From Bacteroidales bacterium (GTDB taxonomy: Bacteria > Bacteroidota > Bacteroidia > Bacteroidales > UBA12077), in NCBI GenBank assembly GCA_019038645.1, contig JAHOYT010000036.1:62001-126000 (forward strand): a DNA stretch of 64,000 nt, given 5' to 3'. This document shows, in pieces, positions 1 to 7,333 of this stretch. Both the position numbers and the translations under genes were made by a program. Each line of letters starts with the position of its first letter. The stretch's first letter is position 1. The notes under the pieces were generated by a model. It did not search any database. It worked only from the letters and a program-made list of their open reading frames with translations, and had not been told where the DNA came from.

Positions 1-68
1 AATTATAAAGTAAATAAGTAAAAAAAATATTCTAATTTAGAGCAATCAAAAAATATTATTCTTTTGCT

Positions 69-905
69 ATGTTTGAATTTTTAAGAAAGCCTTTTCCATT
101 TAATGATGATCTAAAATATAATAGTAAACTTATATTTTTCTTAAGTTTAGGAGTTTTAGCCTTTTTATATCTTTTTCAACCGCTTGATGTAAGTTCTATG
201 GCTAATAAACAAAAGATATATGTTGTTACTGGTTTAGGTGTAATTACATTTCTTTCTTTAAGTTTAAATTTATTAATACTTCCCAGTTTATTTCCAAAAA
301 TATTTTTGAAGCGTATTTGGAATATCAAAAAAGAGATTATATGGAATATTTGGATTTTATCTACTATTTCGGTTGGTTATTTTCTTTATTACAAGGCTTT
401 AGGCATATTTAATATTGATTTTAAAATGATTCTGGGCTTAATACTAATTGCGGTTATACCAATCACAGGACTAATAACCGTTAATCAAAACAGGAAGTTA
501 CGTTCATATCTTAATCTTGCCGAAGGAATTAATAGGAAACTTCAGGAAAATAAATCAATCGAAGAAAAATTGGTGCATTTCCAATCAGATTATGTTAAAG
601 ACAATCTTTCAATAAAAGTTAGTTTTTTATTGTTGATTCGTGCAGCTAATAATTACATTGAAGTGTTTTGGAAAGAAGGTGAAAAGATAAAAAACCAGAT
701 GATAAGAACTAGTTTAAGTAAAGCAGAAGAATTATTACATGAGCATAAGTTTATTTTTAAATGCCACCGATCATTTATGGTAAATGTAAATTATATTGAT
801 AAAATCGAAGGAAGCATTCAAGGATATAAACTATTTTTTGAAAACCTGGATTTTTCTATACCTGTTTCTAAAAATTTCGCATATAAATTAAAAGAACTTA
901 TTTAG
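69..905 (+). CDS. Membrane-anchored LytTR-family DNA-binding regulator
   Basis: Probable transcription factor that is itself a membrane protein. Four hydrophobic segments lie at about residues 22-40, 52-76, 92-110 and 120-137, followed by a charged linker and a C-terminal LytTR DNA-binding domain (about 178-278), recognised by the LIRAANNYIEVFW stretch and the KCHRSFMVNVNYI stretch. No receiver domain is present, so it is not a classical LytR-type response regulator; this membrane-LytTR architecture is common in Bacteroidota. The ATG is kept because it leads directly into the first hydrophobic segment. A phased set of CCTRA repeats just downstream (see findings) could be its binding array. 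Target genes and signal are unknown. Confidence 0.85.
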   Translation: MFEFLRKPFPFNDDLKYNSKLIFFLSLGVLAFLYLFQPLDVSSMANKQKIYVVTGLGVITFLSLSLNLLILPSLFPKIFLKRIWNIKKEIIWNIWILSTISVGYFLYYKALGIFNIDFKMILGLILIAVIPITGLITVNQNRKLRSYLNLAEGINRKLQENKSIEEKLVHFQSDYVKDNLSIKVSFLLLIRAANNYIEVFWKEGEKIKNQMIRTSLSKAEELLHEHKFIFKCHRSFMVNVNYIDKIEGSIQGYKLFFENLDFSIPVSKNFAYKLKELI

Positions 906-927
906 TTCACGTCAGAAATATGCTTAA

Positions 928-1010
928 TTCGCCCCTGAATAAAGAATTTTCATCCCTAAACGAGTTATTTTAAACCTAACTTATACTATTAGCACCTATT
1001 TTTTCCTGAA
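928..1010. promoter_or_regulatory. Phased CCTRA repeats, candidate LytTR binding array
   Basis: Four related boxes occur between the LytTR gene and the flavoenzyme gene: TTCGCCCCTGAA (928), TTCATCCCTAAA (949), a weaker TTTAAACCTAAC (969) and TTTTTTCCTGAA (999). Their CCT cores are 21, 20 and 30 bp apart, close to 2, 2 and 3 helical turns. LytTR proteins are known to bind direct repeats spaced about two turns apart. Assigning the array to the adjacent regulator is inference, and only the first two boxes match well (9 of 12). Confidence 0.35.
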
Positions 1011-1025
1011 TACAGTGTTTCCAAT

Positions 1026-1033
1026 TAATTTTG
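1026..1033 (+). promoter_or_regulatory. Bacteroidota-type -7 element for the flavoenzyme gene
   Basis: TAATTTTG fits the TAnnTTTG -7 consensus of the Bacteroidota primary sigma factor and predicts a transcript start near 1040, 18 bases before the ATG at 1058. No clear -33 TTTG is visible at the usual spacing. Confidence 0.4.
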
Positions 1034-1057
1034 CCTTGTTTTAAACTATATTGAATC

Positions 1058-2233
1058 ATGAATCCATTAAACATAGGAAACTTAAAAGTTAATTTGCCAA
1101 TAATTCAGGGAGGCATGGGAGTTGCTATTTCATTGTCCGGATTAGCATCAGCAGTTGCAAATGCGGGAGGAATAGGTATTATCTCTGCAGTGGCAATAGG
1201 AATGACCGAGCCTGATTATATGAAAAATTACCGTGAGGCAAATAAAAGAGCATTGCGAAAAGAAATACGAAAAGCCAGAAGCTTAACAAATGGCGTTCTT
1301 GGTGTAAATTTAATGGTTGCAGTAACAGATTACGAAGAGTTACTTACTGTTGCTCTTGAAGAAAAAATTGATGTGATCATTTTAGGTGCAGGTTTGCCAT
1401 TAAGAATGCCACAATATGTTACGGAAAAAGGATTTGATAATATTCATACCAAATTTATTCCTAAAGTATCGTCGGCAAAAGCGGCTAAAGTAATTTTTTC
1501 ATATTGGGCAAAAAACTTTAATTATATACCTGATGCAGTTGTTGTTGAAGGACCCATGGCAGGTGGACATCTTGGATTTAAAAAAGAAGATCTTTTAAAT
1601 GATGTTGTACCTTTGGCTGATTTAGTTGAAGAAACAGTTTTAGAAATCAGTCATTTTGAAAAAGAATTCAAAAAAGAGGTACCTGTAATTGCTGGTGGAG
1701 GGGTGTATTCTGGCCGCGATATGTATGAAATTATGCAAAAGGGAGCAAAGGGAGTAAAAATGGGAAGTAGATTTGTTCCAACTCATGAATGTGATGCATC
1801 AATAAAATTTAAAGAAACTTACATTAATAGCAAAGAAGAAGATATTACAATAATTAATAGTCCTGTAGGGCTTCCGGGACGAGCAATACGAAATAAATTT
1901 GTTGATCAGATTAACTCAGGCAAGACCAAACCGTTTAAATGTTATTGGAAATGTCTCAAGTCGTGTGATTCTAAAAATGTTCCTTACTGTATAGCACAAG
2001 CACTACATAATGCTGCAACGGGAAATATGGAAGAGGGGTTTGCTTTTGCCGGATCAAAAGCATATTTAGCAACCAAAATACAGTCTGTATATCAGGTTGT
2101 TATGGAATTAAAAGTAGAGTATTATAAAATGAAATATATAGAGTATGTAAAAAACTTTCTTGGTCAAAGATTTGTGCCTGAGCAAATTAATCTTCCAAAT
2201 CTTATACCCGGCATTAGTATAAAGTTGGCTTAA
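1058..2233 (+). CDS. NAD(P)H-dependent flavin oxidoreductase / nitronate monooxygenase family
   Basis: FMN-dependent TIM-barrel enzyme of the nitronate monooxygenase / 2-nitropropane dioxygenase / FabK-like family. The N-terminus has the family start PIIQGGMGVAISL. EGPMAGGHLG near residue 168 and IAGGGVYSGRD followed by GVKMGSRF near 210-240 are flavin-phosphate and active-site segments. Near residues 295-315 there is a four-cysteine cluster (CYWKCLKSCDSKNVPYC) that ordinary nitronate monooxygenases lack but which I recall from a Bacteroidota/Clostridia subgroup. The substrate cannot be told from sequence: nitronate detoxification and an enoyl-ACP reductase-like role are both possible. It is monocistronic, between a LytTR gene and a cold-shock gene. 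Confidence 0.85.
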   Translation: MNPLNIGNLKVNLPIIQGGMGVAISLSGLASAVANAGGIGIISAVAIGMTEPDYMKNYREANKRALRKEIRKARSLTNGVLGVNLMVAVTDYEELLTVALEEKIDVIILGAGLPLRMPQYVTEKGFDNIHTKFIPKVSSAKAAKVIFSYWAKNFNYIPDAVVVEGPMAGGHLGFKKEDLLNDVVPLADLVEETVLEISHFEKEFKKEVPVIAGGGVYSGRDMYEIMQKGAKGVKMGSRFVPTHECDASIKFKETYINSKEEDITIINSPVGLPGRAIRNKFVDQINSGKTKPFKCYWKCLKSCDSKNVPYCIAQALHNAATGNMEEGFAFAGSKAYLATKIQSVYQVVMELKVEYYKMKYIEYVKNFLGQRFVPEQINLPNLIPGISIKLA

Positions 2234-2322
2234 ATCATACAGATAGTGTTTTTTTTTGATATTTTTATATAAGCAATACAATATATGCTTATATTTATAC
2301 TAAATTTTTTTAAATTACTATT

Positions 2323-2514
2323 ATGAATAAAGGAACAGTAAAATTTTTCAATGAATCAAAAGGTTATGGATTCATTAAAGACACAGAAACAGAAAAAGAG
2401 TACTTTGTACACGTATCTGGTTTAATTGATGAAGTTAATGAAAACGACGAAGTTACTTTCGAATTACAAGAAGGTAAAAAAGGATTAAATGCAGTAAATG
2501 TAAAATTAGCTTAG
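2323..2514 (+). CDS. Cold-shock domain protein (CspA family)
   Basis: Single cold-shock domain protein of 63 residues that binds single-stranded RNA/DNA as an OB-fold chaperone. RNP1-type KGYGFIKD and RNP2-type YFVHVSGL motifs are visible, and the start MNKGTVKFFNESKGYGFI is the family N-terminus. It is slightly shorter than CspA (about 70 residues), normal for Bacteroidota versions. The roughly 90-base AT-rich stretch upstream may be a cold-responsive leader, but I cannot show a structure. A strong hairpin terminator follows within 35 bases, so the gene is probably monocistronic. Confidence 0.93.
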   Translation: MNKGTVKFFNESKGYGFIKDTETEKEYFVHVSGLIDEVNENDEVTFELQEGKKGLNAVNVKLA

Positions 2515-2548
2515 TCTAAAGATATTACGCTCATTTAAAAATTTAAAA

Positions 2549-2578
2549 GCCGTCTCAATTTTTTTGAGACGGCCTTTA
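2549..2578 (+). terminator. Rho-independent terminator, bidirectional
   Basis: GCCGTCTCAA pairs with TTGAGACGGC around a short T loop, with T-rich sequence after it and A-rich sequence before it. It lies between the convergent cold-shock and glucosaminidase genes and can serve both. Confidence 0.9.
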
Positions 2579-2624
2579 TTTTTATGAAGAATTGCTAATA
2601 AAACAGTTCTCTGTTAAATTAATA

Positions 2625-3653
2625 TTATTCCTTGTCAAATTCTTTTATAACAGGTGTTTCATCAATAACATCCTGTTGAGTTTTTAACTTTCTTAACCAG
2701 AGTTTTTGACCGACTTCAGGTTCAGAACCTTTTTTCATCAGGTTTTTTTCATAAAGTTTATTAAGTTTTATACCATACATTTGAGAAATAAGATACATAG
2801 TTTCTCCTTCATTTACTTCATGATATTCTAAGCCATGTCCTGCTTTACTTCTTTTTGGTTGCAGATATAGTATTTGACCATCAATTAATTTTGCTGATTG
2901 TTCTAATTCATTGTATTTATATAATTCGAATAACAACATTCCGAATTCCTCGGTTAAATCCTGAAAAGTATCTCCTTTTTTAACAATAATATAATCTATA
3001 CGATTTTTATTGTAGACTTTATGTTTATTAATACTAATGGAGAAATTATCTACATCGCCAGGAACTATTTTTAGAGAATCAGGCTGTGCTTCTTCCGAAT
3101 ACGTATTTGATATACCATTTCCGGTATCAAAAAGATATAGCTTATTATCTTCAATAATCTTAATTAACATTGAGGCATATGTTTTGCTGGTTGCATATCC
3201 TGCTTTTTGTAAACCCTTCGCCCATGATTTATAATCATTAGCCTTATAATTAAATAAAAACTGATATCTGTTCCCGTTTACAATAAAGCTTGAATGATCG
3301 ATGTATGATTCGTAAACAGATTTGTATTTTCTGAAACATTCATTTCTCCTGTCATCATCATGATATACTTTAGGTCCATTCCAGCTACTGTGACATTTTA
3401 TTCCGAAGTGATTATTTGCTTTCCTGGCAAGTGTACTGTTTCCATTATCAGACTCTAACATAGCCTGTGCCAGTGTAATACTGGCAGGAATACCGCTTCT
3501 TTTCATTTCTTTAACAGCCAAATCATTATAGCTCGCTATATATCCTTTTCGGCTCTTTAGAATATTGTTGTTTTGATTTGATACTGGCACTTGCTGTACC
3601 TTACAGCCAAATATTAATAACGGGATTATGGGTAATAATAGCTTTTTTGTCAT
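2625..3653 (-). CDS. Glucosaminidase-LysM cell-wall hydrolase lipoprotein
   Basis: Predicted lipoprotein peptidoglycan hydrolase. A lipobox LLIFGC follows a short hydrophobic signal. A mannosyl-glycoprotein endo-beta-N-acetylglucosaminidase (FlgJ/Bax-type) domain covers about residues 40-165 (PASITLAQAMLESDNGNSTLA, then NNHFGIKC). Two LysM repeats follow (IDYIIVKKGDTFQDL and YHEVNEGETMYLISQMYG). The ORF track begins at a TTG at 3674, but a -7-like TACATTTG overlaps that codon and MTKKLLLP at 3653 begins the lipoprotein signal cleanly, so I use the ATG at 3653 (342 aa). It probably acts in the periplasm or outer-membrane inner face on glycan strands, in remodelling or division. Confidence 0.9.
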   Translation of the reverse strand: MTKKLLLPIIPLLIFGCKVQQVPVSNQNNNILKSRKGYIASYNDLAVKEMKRSGIPASITLAQAMLESDNGNSTLARKANNHFGIKCHSSWNGPKVYHDDDRRNECFRKYKSVYESYIDHSSFIVNGNRYQFLFNYKANDYKSWAKGLQKAGYATSKTYASMLIKIIEDNKLYLFDTGNGISNTYSEEAQPDSLKIVPGDVDNFSISINKHKVYNKNRIDYIIVKKGDTFQDLTEEFGMLLFELYKYNELEQSAKLIDGQILYLQPKRSKAGHGLEYHEVNEGETMYLISQMYGIKLNKLYEKNLMKKGSEPEVGQKLWLRKLKTQQDVIDETPVIKEFDKE

Positions 3654-3671
3654 TTTTTTTGTTATTTTGAA

Positions 3672-3679
3672 CAAATGTA
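3672..3679 (-). promoter_or_regulatory. -7 element of the glucosaminidase gene
   Basis: TACATTTG on the minus strand fits TAnnTTTG. The predicted transcript start is near 3665, which excludes the TTG start at 3674 and supports ATG 3653. Confidence 0.45.
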
Positions 3680-3736
3680 AAAAAAATATTCGTTTAAATA
3701 TTTTGATTATTACATTGTTGAAATAAAAACCTTAAG

Positions 3737-4219
3737 ATGAATAAACGCGAAATAAAATCTATATTAATTGATTACAATTCTCCTGCCGAACTTGATAAAA
3801 AACAGCAGGAATTAATAAAAAAAGCCAAAGAAGCAGCGATTAATGCTTATGCTCCTTATTCGCAATTTGAAGTCGGCGCAGCAGTTTTGCTTGAAAACGG
3901 CGAGATTATTCAGGGTAGTAATCAGGAAAATGCGGCCTATCCTTCCGGATTGTGTGCAGAAAGAGTTGCAATTTTTTATGCAAATTCAAAATATCCTAAT
4001 GTTGCTATTAAATCGATTGCTGTAACTGCAAATACAAAAAACGGAATTATTAAAAATCCGGTGCCTCCATGTGGATCTTGCTTGCAGGTGATGTTGGAAA
4101 GTGAAAAAAGAGTTGGAAAAGATATACAGGTTATTCTTTATGGAGAAAATAAAGTAACCGTGGCAAAGAATATTAATCAGTTTTTACCAATAAATTTTAA
4201 TAAGGAAATGCTAAAATAA
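3737..4219 (+). CDS. cdd: Cytidine deaminase
   Basis: Zinc-dependent cytidine/deoxycytidine deaminase of pyrimidine salvage, converting (deoxy)cytidine to (deoxy)uridine in the cytoplasm. The zinc and catalytic motifs are visible: CAERVAIF (Cys ligand and catalytic Glu in the C-A-E form) near residue 74 and PPCGSCLQVM (two Cys ligands) near 110. The N-terminal part of the fold is seen as AINAYAPYSQFEVGAAVL. At 160 residues it is the short tetrameric type with a small N-terminal extension. It is divergent from the glucosaminidase gene and convergent with the cyclase gene. Confidence 0.95.
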   Translation: MNKREIKSILIDYNSPAELDKKQQELIKKAKEAAINAYAPYSQFEVGAAVLLENGEIIQGSNQENAAYPSGLCAERVAIFYANSKYPNVAIKSIAVTANTKNGIIKNPVPPCGSCLQVMLESEKRVGKDIQVILYGENKVTVAKNINQFLPINFNKEMLK

Positions 4220-4228
4220 AGTTTAAGT

Positions 4229-5830
4229 TTAGTATTTGGATAATAATTTCCGGAATTCTGCATTTGGAATTACGCCTTCTTTATCTTCAGAAAATTCAGG
4301 TTTTAACCTGTTTACAAAATACATATCAAGTTCGATATTGTTTTTTACTTCAACTTTACCACGGTGAGTACAGTCAAAATATTCTTTAATATACTCATAA
4401 GTATCACCTGATACGTTTACTTTCCCAACCTCACCTGATTGCTCCATCCTGCTTGCTTTATTTACTGCATCACCCCAGATGTCGTATGCAAATTTTTTCT
4501 TTCCAATTACTCCGGCAATTACTTCTCCTGTATGAATGCCTAAACGCAATTCCCAGGCAGTTTCTCCATTTATTTTTTTCTCTTTCGCGTAATCATTCAT
4601 AAACTTTTGGATTTCAAGTCCGGCAAGAGTAATATCTATCGGATTACTTTTATTTCTTAATGGTAAACCGCCTGCACACATATATGCATCACCAATAGTT
4701 TTAATTTTTTCTATATAATGTCCTTCAATTAGTTCGTCAAATTTTTGGATATAAACATTTAATTCATTAATTAATTCCTGACTTTCCATTACACCGGTAA
4801 GTTTCGAAAAATCCTTAAAATCTGTAAAAAGAATCGAAACCATTTTGTATTGTTTCGATTTTGCGAACCCTTTTTTCTTTAATTGTTCAGCAGTTTCGAA
4901 TGGGAGTATATTAAGCAGAAGTTCATCAGATTTTTTCTTTTGTTCAGTGATAAACTCTTTTTGTATTTCTATTTCCTCTCTTTGTTTTTCAAGTAAAACA
5001 TTAGAATTTTCCAGATGTTCTGTTAAAGTTAATAAACTTTCGTTTTTAGCTTCAAGCCTTTCTTCCGCTTCCTTAATTGCCGTTACATTTGATTCAATTG
5101 CAATATATTTAATTATTATATCCTGCTCGTTGTAAACAGGGGTAAGCGTTGTATGAACCCATATTGGATTCCCTTCACTTGTTTCCCATTTGTTTTCATA
5201 AACAAAACTATCAGCACCTTCTTTACATTTTGATATGGCATTTGCTAATTTAGGATTGTAGTCTTTGTTAAAAATACTAGCTTCAAATTTCTCTTTAAAT
5301 TCTTCCAGATCATAGCCATACATCTTCTCAAATCCTTCATTAACCCATTCGATTATACCGTCGCCACTTAATATAGCTACACCTGTTGCAGTCTTTTTTG
5401 CGACAATAGAAAGTTCACGAAGTAATTCGTGTTCTTTATAAATATCATGCTGAAATTCTCTTCGACTCTCAGCTGCTTCGATACGCATTAATAACTCATC
5501 TTTTGAATATGGTTTTTTAATGAAATCCACTATACCATATTCAAATATGCGGTCAAAATTTGTTCTGGGAGAATATTCGGTAATAAGTAAAACAGGTATC
5601 CCGTGGGTTAACTTATCCTGCTTTAATGACATGATACTTTCAATACCATGTCTTGACAATGATTCAACATTGACTAAAATAATATCAGGATTGTGTTCAA
5701 GCGAAGTACTGTAAATGTTATTTTTGGCAGTTTTAATAATTCTAAATTCGTCATTATCATCTTTAAGAACATCTTGCAAATATTCAAATGCATCACTATT
5801 ATCATCTGCAATTAATATTTTATAGCTCAT
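4229..5830 (-). CDS. Receiver-PAS-class III adenylate cyclase
   Basis: Soluble signalling protein of 533 residues. An N-terminal receiver-like domain (1-120) keeps the acidic pair (ADDN, D9/D10) and the KKP lysine but has Asn54 (LVNVES) where the phosphoacceptor Asp should be, so it is probably a pseudo-receiver. A PAS domain follows (about 140-255), then a coiled coil (255-310) and a class III cyclase domain (about 325-510). That domain has both metal Asp motifs (FTDFKDF, IGDAYM), the adenine-specifying Lys (EKIKTIGD) and Asp (YDIWGD), and transition-state Asn/Arg (AVNKASRM). The residues predict an active cAMP-forming enzyme. It is divergent from the PP2C/SiaB/SiaC genes across 239 bp, which suggests but does not prove a shared pathway. 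Confidence 0.9.
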   Translation of the reverse strand: MSYKILIADDNSDAFEYLQDVLKDDNDEFRIIKTAKNNIYSTSLEHNPDIILVNVESLSRHGIESIMSLKQDKLTHGIPVLLITEYSPRTNFDRIFEYGIVDFIKKPYSKDELLMRIEAAESRREFQHDIYKEHELLRELSIVAKKTATGVAILSGDGIIEWVNEGFEKMYGYDLEEFKEKFEASIFNKDYNPKLANAISKCKEGADSFVYENKWETSEGNPIWVHTTLTPVYNEQDIIIKYIAIESNVTAIKEAEERLEAKNESLLTLTEHLENSNVLLEKQREEIEIQKEFITEQKKKSDELLLNILPFETAEQLKKKGFAKSKQYKMVSILFTDFKDFSKLTGVMESQELINELNVYIQKFDELIEGHYIEKIKTIGDAYMCAGGLPLRNKSNPIDITLAGLEIQKFMNDYAKEKKINGETAWELRLGIHTGEVIAGVIGKKKFAYDIWGDAVNKASRMEQSGEVGKVNVSGDTYEYIKEYFDCTHRGKVEVKNNIELDMYFVNRLKPEFSEDKEGVIPNAEFRKLLSKY

Positions 5831-6069
5831 AAAGGTTAATGGTAGAATTATTATTCAGTTTTCCCGTTTAAAAATATAACAATTAAACTAAATAATAATT
5901 TTTTTACCTTGTTTTTTAATCTCATTATAAAGTTGTTTATACATACTTTTTGCTATTTCATCAAAAACAGCAATAAAGCATGCATCTAAAAATCAAAAAA
6001 TACGTTCAGATTCTAGAATTATCTGTTAGTATTCACTATTTTTATTTGCCAAATTATTAGATACTTAAA

Positions 6070-7308
6070 ATGGATCAAAAATTACTCTTAATAAATATAG
6101 AAGACCAAAGTGCAGAAAGGATCAATTCCATTTTAAAAAAAGAATTTCCGTTATTAAATATAAATGCCCCAATAAATTCTGATATAGTTCCGGATTGTAT
6201 TGACAAGATATTACCTGACATAGTTCTTTTCGATTTTGACATTTCTGAAAATCAGATACAAAAAAACATTGATTTACTTGAGTATATAACTAAAAATAAA
6301 AAATTGCCGGTTATTGCACTTTCTTCATCAAAAAATTACAATGCTCTGTTTAAAGCGGGGGCAATAAATTTTATTCACAAGCCTTTTAAGGATGTTACTT
6401 TAATTTCTAATATAAACACGGCTTTTAACCTAAAGGGAATCATAAATTCCATTAGAATTAAGGAAAAAGTAATTGATGAAAAAAATCAGAAAATTCAGTT
6501 TCAGGTTGAGAATGAACTTAAACAGCGTGAGATGATTACTCGCAAGAATAAGGAAATTATGGCAGATATAAGATATGCCAGTAGAATACAGCACGCTATT
6601 TTACCTCAGCTTGATTTTATTGAAAAATTCTTTCATGATTATTTCATTTTGCATCAACCTAAAAGACATGTTAGCGGAGACTTTTACTGGGTTTCATGTC
6701 AGGGAAACAAAAAAATTATTGCTGTTGGCGATTGTACTGGTCATGGTATTTCAGGAGCCTTAATGCACATGTTAGGTTCCGCATTTTTGAAAGAAATTAT
6801 AGTCGGTAATAATTTTAGTACAGCCAGCGATATTCTGGAACAGCTTAGAGATCATATTATGCAATCTCTAAACCAGACTGGTGAAACAGGGGAAGCACAG
6901 GACGGACTAGATATTTCTCTTTGCATAATTGATTGCGAAAACAATAAGCTTCAGTTTTCCGGTGCCAATAACCCTGTTTATATTATCAAGAACAATGAAT
7001 TAACAGAAATAAAAGGTGACAGAATGCCTGTTGGTATTCATATCAACTTTAATAAACCTTTTACTAATCATAACATTGATCTTGAACCTAACGATCAGAT
7101 ATATTTATTTTCAGATGGATATGCTGATCAGTTTGGAGGGCCGCATGGTAAAAAATTCCGCTATAAGCAATTTAAAGAATTGCTCGTAAAAGTTAGTCAT
7201 GAACCTATGAATATTCAAAAGGAAATATTAAATAACGTTCATGATAACTGGCGGGGTGAGGCAGAGCAAATTGATGATATTCTTGTTTTTGGATTAAAAA
7301 TAAAATAA
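6070..7308 (+). CDS. Receiver-domain PP2C/SpoIIE phosphatase (RsbU/SiaA-like)
   Basis: Cytoplasmic response-regulator phosphatase. The receiver (1-120) has E11/D12 as acidic pair, D55 (LFDFD) as likely phosphoacceptor and HKPF as switch lysine region. A coiled-coil linker with the signature IRYASRIQHAILP leads into a SpoIIE-type PP2C domain (about 185-412). All metal-binding motifs are visible: GDFYWVS, VGDCTGHGISG, FSDGYADQ and the C-terminal QIDDILVFG. Such enzymes dephosphorylate Ser/Thr on partner-switch proteins. With SiaB- and SiaC-like genes downstream, the likely substrate is the SiaC-like protein. The TPR phosphatase gene follows after 25 bases, so co-transcription is expected. Confidence 0.9.
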   Translation: MDQKLLLINIEDQSAERINSILKKEFPLLNINAPINSDIVPDCIDKILPDIVLFDFDISENQIQKNIDLLEYITKNKKLPVIALSSSKNYNALFKAGAINFIHKPFKDVTLISNINTAFNLKGIINSIRIKEKVIDEKNQKIQFQVENELKQREMITRKNKEIMADIRYASRIQHAILPQLDFIEKFFHDYFILHQPKRHVSGDFYWVSCQGNKKIIAVGDCTGHGISGALMHMLGSAFLKEIIVGNNFSTASDILEQLRDHIMQSLNQTGETGEAQDGLDISLCIIDCENNKLQFSGANNPVYIIKNNELTEIKGDRMPVGIHINFNKPFTNHNIDLEPNDQIYLFSDGYADQFGGPHGKKFRYKQFKELLVKVSHEPMNIQKEILNNVHDNWRGEAEQIDDILVFGLKIK

Positions 7309-7333
7309 CTTTAACCTTTATAAATTTTTTGGT

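Noticed and set aside
3654-3674. TTG start of the glucosaminidase ORF in the track
   Set aside because: A -7 element overlaps it and the lipoprotein signal starts cleanly at ATG 3653.
5888-5992. 34-codon open frame on the minus strand (ending EIKKQGKKIII) upstream of the cyclase gene
   Set aside because: It looks protein-like but has no suitable start codon and Lys/Ile/Phe-rich frames are expected by chance in such AT-rich DNA.
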